Assembly (NCBI GenBank): GCA_003952965.2
Contig: CM025850.1
Span: forward strand, 36,923,165-36,987,164
Source: Morella rubra
Taxonomy: Eukaryota; Streptophyta; Magnoliopsida; Fagales; Myricaceae
DNA: 64,000 nucleotides
Reading direction: 5' to 3'
Numbering within the stretch: position 1 is the first letter of the stretch; each line of letters opens with the position of its first letter. A model generated the notes under the pieces. The model worked only from the letters and a program-made list of their open reading frames with translations, was not told the DNA's origin and searched no databases. The position numbers were made by a program, and so were the translations under genes. Below, one piece after another: positions 11,163 to 24,166 of the stretch.

Positions 11163-14100
11163 CTATCTGTGAGCTTTCTCTGTTTCTTCTTGCTTCTTCC
11201 CAAGCTCCACAAGCAGAGTCAAAATAGCTTCACACATCTCACAAGCATCGGGCGCATTAGTGTTCATCTTCCTTGAAGAGTACACCATCCAGGCATGGTC
11301 AAGCTTCTGGTCTGGTCTAACCACAACCGAGCCAGGAACTTCAGCGTCGCGGCATGTTACCAGACCATCACTTTTCTCCCCATATCTGAGCTTCAGGTGG
11401 AGTGCACATACAGCCATGGCGGCAGATAAAGGGAGCACTACGGGAACCTGACGTCCTGCTTGAACAAAATCATATGACTCCTCATTCCCAAATGTTGGAG
11501 AGGGGAGCCAGGGAAGTTCTGCATGGGCTATGTGGGTCATTGTTGCGAGTACACCAGGAGCTATATTCGCTTCTGAGTGAAAGGAGATCAAAGGAATGTT
11601 CTCAGGGAGCTTGTGCTTCATGATGAACTCCTCCCTCTTCTCATATGTGAGATCCTCCAACGCCCTTATGTCACCCTAAGATGTATGTTTAAAGTAAACA
11701 AAATGAGAATACCAAAGAAAAATTGAATATGTGAAAGATCAGCATAGTTTGACAAGAACTTTGATACTGCCTGAAATCTACATTTCAACAAAACATGTAC
11801 TAAAGCCTAAAGAGTACCAGGCCCGGAGGACGGGAGATAAGATGAATGATGCGACTCATGGTAAAACTTCAGTACAAGAATTTGCACTTAATTCTACAAG
11901 GAACAGAAGCAGGCAGGTGCTAGGTGACGTCAGTGAAGCAGAAAAGGGGATCTAAGAGAGAGATTTCATGAAAGAGTATCGTGACCTAAGACGACAAGTA
12001 ATTACCATCTAACTGGCCTCTAGCACAAAAGTTCCTTAAATCTCAATTCCTGCTGCCTGAATGTGAGATGCTCTCAACCATGACTTATAGTTCTCTGTGT
12101 CCTTTATTATCCTCTATTACGTACATGAAAGAGGCATCTGTTTTTTTGGCAAAGGAAATGAATACCTTGATAAGCTTGCAAATCAAGAACTCCATAATCC
12201 TCCGGGTTTCTTTGTCAGCAATCTGGCCTTCACGAAGAATATCAGAAGCTATAGGGGTGCCACCATAGGGGCTCTGCACCAGGGCCAAACCAGCAACTTT
12301 GTCTTTCAAATCGGACCAGTAAACCGACAATGCAGCTGCAGCATCAACCCCTCCCTTGCTGTGGCCTAGCAGCATTACCCGCTTGCCAGATCCCCAGTAA
12401 AGCTCCTCAATATATTGCTTCAGTTCCCATGCATTGTACTCCACCGATGCCTGCATAGAAAAAAAAAATATATTAGAAGCTATTCACAATACAATAGTTT
12501 TCTGGCGTGAGGACATAAAGAGAAAAGGAAGCAAAATTGAAAGAGTGGCATGAACATGCCACAATTTGGCCATTAAAAGTAAGGTCATAAGAAACAACAA
12601 CAAATAAGTTAAGGTGTTGTGAGAAAATAAAGATTTCATCTACCCTGGTCAATATAGACCTTGTACCAAGCGATCATTTATTACCTCACTATGAATTTTT
12701 GCAATATGACAAGCAAGACCCATCTTTGAAAAGAATCTTTTAGCACCCACAAAATATAGTGGACCATGATTACTAAAGAGGCCTGCCAAATCAACATTCC
12801 CATTAAAAGGACTGTACACATGCCAAATGTCAGATGAATAAAAACCAAACTTTGGGCAAAGAGATCTTCTCATACCTGGAATTAGTAGATAAACAAACGA
12901 ATTGGGTAGTTTGTGCTCTCCATTTCTGTGAGTAGAAAACAGAAAGATGTGACCAGAGATAAGATATATGGATATAGGCATTAATTAGAATAGAATTCAA
13001 ACATAGTGATGAAGTGTTGTAGGTAGCAAAATAATTGAAAATGGTGCTCGTGTGCTAATCGGATGACATAACACCGTCTGCTTAAAGAGCAAAGTGATCA
13101 GTAACAGAACTTGGATAATGCTAAGCAATTTCACCTGAAATTTCTCCATTTGAGTATTCATGAAGTTGCTTAAATAAATAATATACATTGGCAAATTCCT
13201 CCTCAACTCCATTAGCACATATCCAATAGTTGAAATGAATGCATCAATCTCAAAAGACTCAATGAACTCCTAGTAATCTAAGGAATCCTAGAGATATGAC
13301 TCACAAAAGAACGTAACAGACACAAGTTGTTCCGATCCTCCCCCAGGATGTCAGTGGCCCACTTTAGAGTGTTAAGATTAAGAAGATATTAATGTACTCT
13401 TTTACCTAATGCCTGCAAGCAATTCCAAGAATCTTGGAGTCCCATCCTCCACAGGAGCCATTCCCATAGTGCGTTGCAACCATCCAATGTTATCTGAAGA
13501 ACCCCGCAAAGTTTTACAGACTCGAGATAGAATGCTGAAGATTAAAAATGAAAAAGAAAAAGAAGAATGAGCATAGATGTTAGAAACCACACAAAATAAA
13601 CTTATAAAAATGAAGAATTAACAACTCAAAGAAAATATAACATCATTTGAAATAAACAGAAAGAGACCATCAATAGACTCTTTAGTGGCACATGAACCCA
13701 CCAGTTTCCATAGTCAAACCTACGTCTTTTACCTCTTAACTTGAGCTTGAATGCTCCTGATGCAAGGAACTAACTGTTTCAAGGAGCATAATGCCACTCT
13801 CCAGGCAAATCGTAAAGTGAATAATGGAAGCATCAACCTACAGCCAGAGGACGCAACTGAATGATGAGGGTGACAAAATTTGCAATCTAAATATTAAAGT
13901 GAGGCAGTATACTAGCACTCCCATGTAGCACCATACAGTGGTTTGCACGGAAACAGATTGTTCCCATGCATACGTAATCAGTAGAAACAACTAGTTCATA
14001 GAAAGGAACTAATACCTTATTTAAAAAGTGGAAAGCAAATTTCTGGAAAATTTAACAATCAAACTGTACTTTTTTCTTAAAAGCTGCTATCACTTAAAAG

Positions 14101-16729
14101 AAAACAAGGAGGTGAAAACAGATTGAAACCACAAAGAATGCCAATTATTTGGTAGCTTTTAAGAAAAAAGTACAGTTGATTGTTTAGATTTTCCCATTTG
14201 AGCAAACCATATTGAGTATAAGTTAAATAATATGTTGGTTCAGTCATTACGGCATAGCATCCAACATAATCTTAATTGAAAGAAATTTCTTACCCTTGAA
14301 AAAAGATAGGGACGCTGCCACACCTGTACTTGTTTTCTACAACTTCAGATCTTGTATTTACTAGGAATTCTTCCCTAAGTTCTGAGATTATTCCTTCCAG
14401 GACTGTAGGGCTTGTAGTAGAGATGTAAGGTTGAGATGATGATGAACAACCTTCAGAAACAGATATATGAAAGACATGGCGTGAAGATCTTGGATGCTGT
14501 TCAGAATAAACTACCCCGAAACTTTTCAAGCATTCATTGACATCTTTAGATACAAGATCTTCTGCAATAAAAACAGCATGCCCAAATGCAGCAATTATGA
14601 TCCCAGAACATGGATGATTATGGAATGTCAGCAAACTACAAAGCATCGAAGGCATTCATGTTTTAATGACAAGGACACAGATCACCAACATCATCTGTCA
14701 GATAAACAGAATCACTCACCGATAAATAGAATGAATTGACTACTTATGTAGCGTGTCAAAGTTAAGAAATGGGTGAAGATGTCATCCATTAAGAAGTCAA
14801 ATCCGAGAGTGTCCATAAGAAGACAAGTGTTCCTCACAGCATCGCAATGGACCTGATACAACAATATCTATTAGATATTGAAAACAAACTCTCACATAAC
14901 TTAAGACGACAAATACATGAAAACAACACAATTTTTCATGATTGATCTCACACTTTCAACATGGACAAACCCAATGTGGGATGCTCAATTTACATTTTGA
15001 TTTCTGAAGATATTAGTACTCTTTTTCCTGTGCCTAACACAGAGGCTCTTCACTCTTACGAGAACCAACCTACGGATATACTTAGTGGTTTTAGTGCCGG
15101 TAGATGAAGTCCTTCCGGCATGGCAATCCCCACATCACAGCCTCAATGGAAACCATCCAGACCAGTTCATCTACAGAACTTTGAATATTTCCTAATAGAG
15201 TGTCTCAGCATCTGTTCACACCATCACATGTCCATACCATCACACTACATGTGATGGTGTTCATGAAGAAAGTTTGATAAAGAACTGAGACCGCAGACAT
15301 ACAAACACATGATAAGGAGCAGAAAATCTGTCTTACCAAATGCTTTCTTTGTTGACAATGTACTTCTATGGGGGAACCCTGACTTGAAAAATGTGCACCC
15401 TGATTTGGCTTGAAAAGGATAAAAAAAATACGGACGTTAGAGGCATCACAGGATGAAACACAAAGATTTGTCTAGGCATACACTGATATACAGGTTTCAG
15501 TACTCACTGTCGAAGGGATTTCAGATATTTGCTTTTCCGTGTGTACATCTCCCATGAATTCTTTGAAACCTGAAATCATGCCACAACATAGTTGAAAAAA
15601 TTAAGAGGAAAGTGATTCAACTCCAACCTGAGCTGAAGCATAAAAGTGCATGTCTTGAGATAAAGCTGAACAAAATAAAAATAAAGCTTCATAAAGCCGA
15701 AACCTCAGACCCAGGGCAAGATAAAGCCTAAATCATAGAAAGATTTCTCAAGAGTAGAGAACCATCTTCAAGCTGAAGCAAATCTCAGATACTGTAAACT
15801 GGGGGAAAAAATGGGATTCCTTTCGTTGGAGGGGGGGATCCAAGGGGTATGATTAAGATCAATCCAATTTTCAAGACAAACTTATGTTCCACTGAATGTC
15901 ACTTGTACCAGGAGGCATTAGCTGACAGTTAAGGGACGCAATTAGGATCGGCTTAGGCCATAGAATCAAATGCCAAAGAACAAATGGTACAGTGCATCTT
16001 TACGAGGTAATTAACAATGTTCAAAGACATGTCGTTTATAGATCAAAAACATGTCAAAGCAGAGGAATTGAAGAAATGAAATGGCAATCTTCTACCTCAC
16101 AGTCCCCTTTCCGATCTTAGCAGAAGGTGATTGGTTTGAAATCTTCGACTCCTTTTAGAAACCATAAAACTATAAGCAATATCGAAATAAGCATATATCT
16201 CCTCAAAGCACAAACCTCATTGCCTCGTCTTTATCACAGGCAATATACAGGACGGAAAAGTTACATTAGATTGAAGCACGGACGGTTCCAGTTTCCACAT
16301 TCACAACGAAAGACGTACAATGAAACTAATTGGGCGTGTGCACCCACATGAGAAATCACTGTAGGATTGGAAAGACATGCAAAAAAGCCAGCTTCAATCC
16401 TTCACCAAACTTATCCAAACCAATATAACTTATCCCAAAAAAGACGCATAAGACGATGATGTCAGTGAGTGACTTACAAGGGCTAAGTTTGGATTTGGAA
16501 GCCCAACAATAAAAGAGAGACACAAATCTGCGAAACCCAAAAGAGACTATTCTTCAGAATTACAAAATCAATTCAAATATATAGAGGGAAAAATTGAAAA
16601 GGACCTCATACCGGCATTCCCAAGAAAGCTTGAAATTATTTTATAAAACAAACAAAGATAATTAATTGCAGGAAGGGAAAGTACTCAAAGATGTGGGGAA
16701 CAGTACCGACCGAATGAAAAGAGAGTCAT
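11163..16729 (-). CDS. Alpha/beta-hydrolase (lipase-like) protein, ten exons
   Basis: Exons by GT-AG borders and phase: 16711-16729, 15508-15569, 15337-15408, 14720-14852, 14294-14561, 13406-13534, 12876-12925, 12685-12782, 12166-12450 and 11163-11675. Together they give 542 residues with consistent phase throughout. The core has the nucleophile elbow GHSKGG (Ser about 308) preceded by a hydrophobic strand (RVMLL), so it is predicted to be a serine hydrolase of the lipase/esterase superfamily. A PGLFSNHGPLYF block lies where an oxyanion-hole loop is expected. A DHAWMVYS segment near the C-terminus may hold the catalytic His. The N-terminal 200 residues match no domain I know. No clear signal peptide is seen. 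Substrate and location are unknown. The first exon (seven codons, MTLFSF) is the least certain; translation could instead begin at the Met in exon 2 (EFMGDV). Confidence 0.85.
14045..14195. repeat. Inverted repeat (hairpin) in an intron of the hydrolase gene
   Basis: Arms of about 41 bp at 14045-14086 and 14154-14195 are near-perfect reverse complements (core CTTTTAAGAAAAAAGTACAG) around a loop of about 67 bp. The hairpin lies in the intron between the exons at 14294-14561 and 13406-13534. It could be a small foldback element or MITE remnant and would fold in the pre-mRNA. Confidence 0.8.
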
Positions 16730-17079
16730 GGCATGGGAATGGAGCAATAGATGATCGTTATCCACTTGCTTTTCTTTTGAATCTGCTCTGGCCCACCTAA
16801 GTTCGTTTTTAACGCAATAATTTATTCTTATTTTATTTATTTTTTGGAACAGATAAAGGGGTCATTAACAAATTAATCATCGGGATTCCTATGACATTTA
16901 CTATTTAAGGAAAGCCGTCGCTTATGGAAAATAACGGTGGCTCAGAAAATCGTCGAAGTTTTTAAACTGACAATCTGGGGGGGGTGTCTGGTCCTGGTCG
17001 GTGTTCGAATTACGTGGGACCCACCAACCAATAGTCAGTGATAACTATTCACTGAATGGCTTTGCTTCGAGGGACGGGA

Positions 17080-17087
17080 CACGTGGC
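17080..17087. promoter_or_regulatory. G-box/ABRE-like element (CACGTGGC)
   Basis: CACGTGGC lies about 350 bp upstream of the proposed hydrolase start codon. It matches the core bound by bZIP factors in abscisic-acid and light responses. Its position in the likely promoter is suggestive, but one motif does not prove regulation. Confidence 0.4.
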
Positions 17088-17699
17088 GTGCAGTGAATTC
17101 TTTTATCGGTGCAATGGACAAATGGCCTTCGAGGGTCTGAACCCGTACGTACCCCAGCTTCGGAGTCTCCATCCAACTTCCAAGCGCTGTGTTGAACTCT
17201 GTTTGGTTGTTTGGGACTAATTACGAGAAAGGGCCATCAGGAGACGTGGCAAGATGATGGCTTCAAACATAATGCGCATTACCAATTTGCAACGGGAGAT
17301 ATGGAACCCAAAAGCAGTTGGGATTAAGATTGTCTTTTATTAACTGCATGCATTGTACGATGTAATTGAGAAAACAGATACACATATTAAGTGAACGGAT
17401 AGAGATAAATATAATAAATAAATCTTACTTAATTCGAACACTAGTTAACATTAAATGGTATAAAATTTAATATTATTCTATCTCTCTCTGAATTGTCTCT
17501 TAATTGTTTTAAAAAAAAATACTTTTCGCACCCGACTAATGAAATTCGGACATTTTACACTACATGCTCTCAATTTCATTACATTTCGTCACCCGATTTT
17601 ATCTTTATAATTTTTTTTTCAATTATATTGTGTGTATGGTAAATTCGTCAAAATCAAAATAATAATTTTCGTCTAAATTAATACTTGGGAATGTAAAGT

Positions 17700-18138
17700 A
17701 CAAACAATTAGTAATTGATGAACAAAATTGATAATACAGATTGCAAAGTTTTAGAACTTCAATAGTTGAGAGGCCAAAAGTGTATTTAACTAAAAAAAAA
17801 ACTCCAAATTAAATAGTTTGTGAGATCCTCGATTCATTTATGACAGAAAAAAATGTCACAAAATACATACAAAAGCATCACAACTGTATAAGTACAAACA
17901 ATTAGTAATTGATAAACGAAATTTAACAAAATTGATAATATAGAGTGCAAAATTTTAGAACTTCAATAGTTGAGAGGCCAAAAGTGTATTTAACTAAAAC
18001 AAAACTCCAAATTAAATGGTTTGTGAGATCCTCTATTCATTTATGACAGAAAAAAACTCCAAATTAAATGGTTTGTGAGATCCTCTATTCATTTATGACA
18101 GAAAAAAAATGTCACAAAATACATACAAAAGCATCACT
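17700..18138. repeat. Tandem repeat, ~194-bp unit with internal duplication
   Basis: A unit starting ACAAACAATTAGTAATTGAT at 17700 recurs at 17894. Inside the second unit a further segment of about 53 bp (AAACTCCAAATTAAATGG and following) is itself doubled. The words GAACTTCAATAGTTGAGAGG and GTGTATTTAACTAAAA tie it to the dispersed family near 8.2 and 50.7 kb. Confidence 0.8.
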
Positions 18139-18367
18139 CTCGCCTCATGGTAAGAATTCATCTATCCACGAGGGCTTTACAAGTTCCCTCCCACTGTAAA
18201 AGAAACTCTTACCGTATCTTTTGTTTTTTTTCCCCCAAGCAACTCTTGCAATAATTTGACATGAGCAATGTAAAAGATGGTAAGCAACAGCCTCATTTCC
18301 ATTTGATGGGCTTGATTCTCTGCACGTTTTACATCCATAATGCTTCTCTCCACATTGGGAATGCTTA

Positions 18368-21239
18368 TCATCTAAGTTTTATCTGGAATACTCTGTTGTA
18401 CCAAATTGAATGAAGCGTCATGTGGAAGAGATCATACTTCAAGGGTTTACCGTGCCAGAGAAAATGCTTCTGAACCTTCCTGACACCCAGTTGCATATCA
18501 AGATACTTCTCTTTGGGTATTGAAAGTAGTATGTCTTTCAAATTGGGAATGTCTTTCTCTGCAACAATTATTGAGAATGCCCCCCAATCCAAAACCTCAA
18601 AAAATGGTGGCACAAAGTTGTCAGAAATAATCACAGGTACACACTCATAAAAGATGGCTTCAACCACACGCGGGCTGTTCACCTCATAACCCTTGGGGCA
18701 GATACAGTATTTGCTGCTCTTCATGTGCTGGATGTAATTCATTTTGCTTGCAACACCAGGAGGCATGGGACCAAAGATCTTCATATGTGAGTCTTTGTCC
18801 TTCCAGTACTTCAGCAAGATAGGACGTAAATAACCATGCATATTTCCAGCATAGAAGGCAAGAATGTGCCTCTGAGAGGGAGGTTTCCCTCCAAGATCTC
18901 TAAGAGGATTTCTGGCAGACCGGATGTAGGTTTCTGGAAGAGACACATCCCTTCCAATTTTGAAGCCTGCAGTTACATCGGCATTGCAGAGAGCTTTTAT
19001 GCAACGTTCCATATGGTGCCTTGTCTCATATGGAGCCTATAAGAGTCAAGCGAATCATATTATATATACAGGTGAAAACAAACACTACAGCACCCATGTA
19101 CCACGTTTTGCATACACAGGTGCTATTTTATATATCAAGCTTTAATAATATTGAGCAAAGTTCACAGGAGCAGAAAATGACTAGAGCAACATCAACACTG
19201 TGATGTGGTACTAACATGGCCCGAGGATATATGAGAAAGTTAACACGAATTGTCACTATCAAGTTCTCAAACTTATGGATCTACTAAAAAACAAGTTATT
19301 GCTTAGACCATTTCTAAAGCATCATTACTAATATCAGCTCAATTATAAAAGCAAGACACAGGAAAGATGCATTGCTGGCATACCCAGTCATGGCAGGCAA
19401 CAAGAAAATGATCTGCTCCGCTAGTTCTGTTCCAGTAACGATATTTCGCTGCAATTTTATCTGTGTAGTCCTTTAAATACTGGCGTAGATTTGTCCGGTT
19501 ATGAGAGTTGCGAAGATAAAGGGTGTACTCTAACATCCGTGAACTAAATGGCATATAAAACAGGTGAGCCTTTCGAGGGTCCTTCACAACAAAATGCTTA
19601 TTTCCCTCCATCAATTTCATAAACCATCCTTCTGAGGCATATAATCCCTTGAGTATTGGTTGATGGAAGATAGGCTTGCTCCCATCTCTGTACACATAAA
19701 CTTTAAGCATGCATTCCATGAGTTCATAACTCCTGCAGAAGCAACCATCTGTAAGTTTGAAAATGAAAGGCATTTTTCAAAAGGCCATCATCAGCAGGGT
19801 TAATTTGTGTCCAACAACCTGGCACCATTTGGGCGCAAATATATAAAGCTGTTAAATCTATGCTTGCTTTCCAACATCTGTTAATGTCAAGAAGAAGTCT
19901 TGAACAGAATCTTCTGGACCCCCCTATCTCACAGTACTGTCTTGTCAGGTTAGGTTATTCCTGAACTGAGTTTTTGGAACATCACGCTTACCATTATTCT
20001 GGACCATAAATGATTGTCCATAAATTTTGTTTCTTTATTTTTTGGCCCCTTCTCTTTCTACACGTTACCAATGGCTTAAGGTAGTATTCATAAGACATCA
20101 TTAAATCATGTAGAGCAGCTATGAACGGACGATGGCAAATGGCAAACTACCTTTCAACCTTAAAAGACATAACAAACTCATACAAGTAAGTTAGACTTAC
20201 TTTTTAAACATGGAAATATTTCGAAAGAGTGGAGCATAAAGTTCAGTATCATTTATTACAACAGGCGCAAGCTCAATCTCTGACTTTGCAGCTACAATTT
20301 CCTTGTCATGAGCAGAAGACCATCGGGGCCTCTACAAAAAAGATTAAAGGAACTTAAAGCTTCCTGCAGAAGACTAAAATGAGAGAGATTTGATTAGAAA
20401 CAAATAAAACATTTTACCATTGAACGTGACGAAGCACGGTGCCGCACTAGGATGCGGTTCATCTCATAGATTGAGGATATTGACTTTGGTGGCATGTCAC
20501 ACCTCATTTTCTTCTTTCCAGAGTTACTCACCATCTCTATTGTGGTATTTAATGCAAGTTCTTCTGTTGGTTCTGCGACGCTGGAAAGCAATTGGATAGT
20601 TGTATCTGCATCCCCAGATTTTTCTGATGTCAAGCTTGTATTTTCTTCTGGTTTTTTCACTATAGAAACTCCATAATTTGGTTTCACAATCTGCTCTAGA
20701 AGAATGCCATGCCTACCTTCACTGGCCTCATCCAGGGCAGAACTATTTTCGCGATTCCTTACACTCTCCAAAACCAAACTCTCTTTCATAAAATGTACAA
20801 CATCATTGGATGAAGCGTCACTACTTAGATTTTCATCCCCAAGACGAACAAAACCATTTTCCAGGTCTTTCTTGTCCAATGGAAAACCATTTTCTCCATC
20901 CCTGTCATTTCCATTTCGTTCATCACGATCCCCAATTGCTCCTCCAACATCCTCATTTTTCACCATCTTAACTAACATTGAATTCTTACTGAACTCTGAA
21001 GAACCAACTGCCAGCGGGTTACGAACCATCACAGACTTGGCAACAGAATGTACAGCCAGAAAACTACTTTCGTCATGTTCAGGAACCTCACCATCAGGTA
21101 ATAGGGACCGAAGAGCATTCTCATAAGGAAGCAGTAGGGACTGAAACAACAGGTAAGTAAAAGCAACTGCCCCCACCGTGAAAATCCATCTCCGCTTTTC
21201 AATATGTCCCAGCTTAAGAATCTGAAATGAGTACCCCAT
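18368..21239 (-). CDS. Exostosin-family (GT47) glycosyltransferase, tandem copy 1
   Basis: Four exons (20418-21239, 20201-20331, 19384-19732, 18368-19036) join in phase to give 656 residues. It is predicted to be a type II Golgi membrane protein: basic KRR at 16-18, then a single membrane segment at about 19-37, then a long variable low-complexity stem to about residue 275. The catalytic exostosin domain starts near residue 318 (SYELMECMLKVYVYRDG) and contains the blocks GLYASEGWFMKL, DPRKAHLFYMPFSS, GADHFLVACHDW, LAFYAGNMHG and SKYCICPKGYE, all typical of plant GT47 proteins. The sugar and polymer cannot be predicted. The start is the ATG at 21239, because it aligns with the N-terminus of the neighbouring paralogue. 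A 5' UTR intron is likely: a GCAG/GTGAGT donor lies near 21711, matching the leader design of copy 2. Confidence 0.92.
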
Positions 21240-24166
21240 TCCAGGCAATGCACTCAGACCACAAATAAATGTAGTGAGCTACTGGATCGCCAAAAATTAT
21301 TTGGACATTCAATTGCTTTGACCAATGCTCCTTCAAATGCCAGAGCATTAACGTTCAGCCACAAAACAAGTAATCAAAATCATTAGGAAAACAAAAAGGA
21401 AAAAGGAAAAGGGAAACCTTTCATGTGAATAAAGCTGAACATCAATTGAAGCAATAATTCTACAGGTAGATACAATTCAACTTTAGTGTGAGATCAGTAA
21501 TAGTGCATCAAAACAGAGATCTTTTTGACCGATCAAGGAAATGAAGAGGTCTAATGAACTCTCCATATGTGACAGACACTACTACAGTAGGAAGCAAGCA
21601 CAAATTGCGGGGGGTTATCAGAGGGAAGTCAAAGCATAAGGAAAAAAACACATGTTGGCGTCGTTTGCTTGTCGAGAAGGTGACCGTAAATTACAGGGTA
21701 GATGAACTCACCTGCACTGCAGTGGAGAGGAGAAGTCTTGAAGTTAATTTTCCTCAGTTTTCTCTCAAAAACCAACCGGATAATTGAAAGCTTTAGAGCC
21801 CTGAAGTTCAAAAAAAAACACAAAAGAAAGAAAAAGAGAGAAAATAAACAGTTTTAACTTCAGCTGCCGCTGCCAGATTCGTAAATGCTTGTCGTATTAA
21901 AAGTAATATCAATATTCTAGTCTGACACTGTCTAAACCGCCATTATTGATAGGCTTGGGCAAAAGCGTTGTCTTCATCTTTTCTTTTCTTTTTTCAACCT
22001 TTTCCCTGTTTCCTCATTTTCCAATTTTCTCTGATTTCTTTGATGCTTCTGTCCCATCTTCAGTAAAGTGGAAGCTGAGACGGTGGCTACCGCCTAAAAA
22101 TGGCGCTTCAATGAACAATGCAGACGAACACCTTTATGTTATTGTTCCCATAAATTACTCGTTAGAACTCCGAATTTTAAGGAACGCATACCACTTTTAT
22201 GTTTTTTTTTTTCTTTTGAAAAAAGTACATTTTGTTATGGAATGAGCCGTTAACACAAACCATCTTTTATGTTATATTACAGAATCTTAATTAATTTATG
22301 AGACAACCTTGAAAACTTAATGAAATTAATTATATTACCCACAAAAACGAAATTAATTAAAAACAAGGATGTTTGTCGTTTTGATAAAGAGTTGGTAGTT
22401 TTGAGGAGTTGAAGCCTCAATTTTTCTTTTCTGATTTTTTAAGATCTATGTTACATAATTTTGCGAATATAGAAGTAGAGAAGAAGCTTGAAAAAAGAAA
22501 AACATTGAAAACATCATGGCCCCTTGTTAAGCTGTGATCAGAATTTGAACAAACAAATTAAAGTAATTAAAATTAAGGCATAATTGAACTCGCAGTAATT
22601 TTGTATTCAAAAGTTTTTTTTTTTTTTTTCTAGATTGTTGTATTCAAAAATTACAACAAAGTCTATGGAATAAAAAAAAGATACATATAAATCTTTGTGA
22701 TCATGTTTCCATTAAAATTTAGTTATTCCCTCCCTTTCTATTTTGTTCCATAACGATAAATATGTCCGTTTAATGCTTATTCAAGAGAAGTCGGAAAAAA
22801 ATAATGAATCTACTTTTTTCTGTTTTTATTTATTATCATCAAAAGGGACAGAGATGAACAGAAATACTAGATTTAAAAAAAAAACATGATCATATTAACT
22901 AAGATGAATTTTTTCTTAGCTTAAAAATTTATTTTGCAACTTTTCAATACTACAAGGCGTACGGGTGTAATGATTCCTAAAATTAAACATCGTATATTAA
23001 AAAATATGACATAAGAAAAAATTGATTCACCTCTCGAACTCGGTTTTAACCGACAGAAAGTCTAATTTTTTTCTTTTTAAAAATGAGAAACAATTTGCGA
23101 CACCTCCTGTGCACCAGGCTTTAATAGACTTTAACTTGGTCGCATTGGAAAAGTTAGCGCTACAAGTGATTGGACATAATGGACGTAATTCAATGTAGGA
23201 TATCAAGTTAAGGATAAAATCAACTACACTTTTCTTAAGAGCAAGACCCATAAGTGGAACCAGCAATTTATTTTCAGAAAGTTACTTTTTAATGTAGGTG
23301 ATCTTACTACCAAGTTAAATTGACCCAAAATGACAAGAACAGGTGGTACAAGAGTCAAATGAAAAACATTATACATATCTTTTTCTCGTTCTCTTCCCAC
23401 TTTCTTTTTTTCTTTTTTGTTTCTTTATTTTTTTTGGGTCCCTGTCAAATTCTACCACGAAAACAAAGCATATAAAATAGTCTAAAACATTCTGCATATG
23501 TTTCTTTTTGGTGCATTCGAAATTTCGAAGTCTGTTAGATCAATGGGCCATACAAGTATATAACCACTGCCAACATTTTCCTTAAATCGCTGTTGATACT
23601 AGTACATGCAGGATTTGCTCTATGTGACTACATATGTCTCCCATGCAATAGTAAAGAAGTATACGAACTGAGCTAACTGGTACTCACAACATAAATAGCC
23701 ATCTTCGTACATGCATGCCCCCAAAGGCCAAGGATTTACCACAGTACAATTCTGGCTTCACTAATTTACAGCAATGCTGGGAATTTAACTCAATTGGCAG
23801 GCAAAGATGGAAAAAATGCAGCTAGCAGAGTCACTTCACAGCTACAAAATTCATATCCAATTCAGCTGTTGCAGCTTGATGAAAACAGAGGGTATGATCG
23901 AGCTTTAAGACATTGATTCAAGAACTGATGAGCTACATTCATAGCAATCACGAGGAGTCAACCAAATTGGTGCCATCTTGTCAGCTTCAAATACATTTTT
24001 CAATCTCTACCAGCTTCACTTTGATTACAATGGCGTAAAGTGCTTGCGCGAGCATGCTTGAGTTCCTTCTCCATGTTTCCACCCCCTTTTTTTTTTTTGT
24101 CGTTCGTTCACCCCCATGAACAAGAAGCATATCCCATACCAAGACTTTGAAGCTATTGTCACACTT
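21240..24166. other. Leader of exostosin copy 1 and intergenic spacer to copy 2
   Basis: The first 0.6 kb probably holds the 5' UTR intron (about 21260-21711) and 5' UTR exon of the copy 1 exostosin gene. From about 21950 to 23700 the DNA is A+T-rich with homopolymer runs and no supported gene. The part next to 24166 is presumably the 3' UTR of copy 2. Confidence 0.6.

Larger units (their letters stand above)
16730..18367. other. Intergenic region between the hydrolase and first exostosin genes
   Basis: This stretch holds the presumed promoter and leader of the minus-strand hydrolase gene (right of 16729) and the 3' flank of the first exostosin gene (left of 18368). Apart from a G-box and a tandem repeat listed separately, the sequence is A+T-rich with no gene. 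A segment at about 17520-17640 resembles the dispersed repeat near 8.0 kb. Confidence 0.6.
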
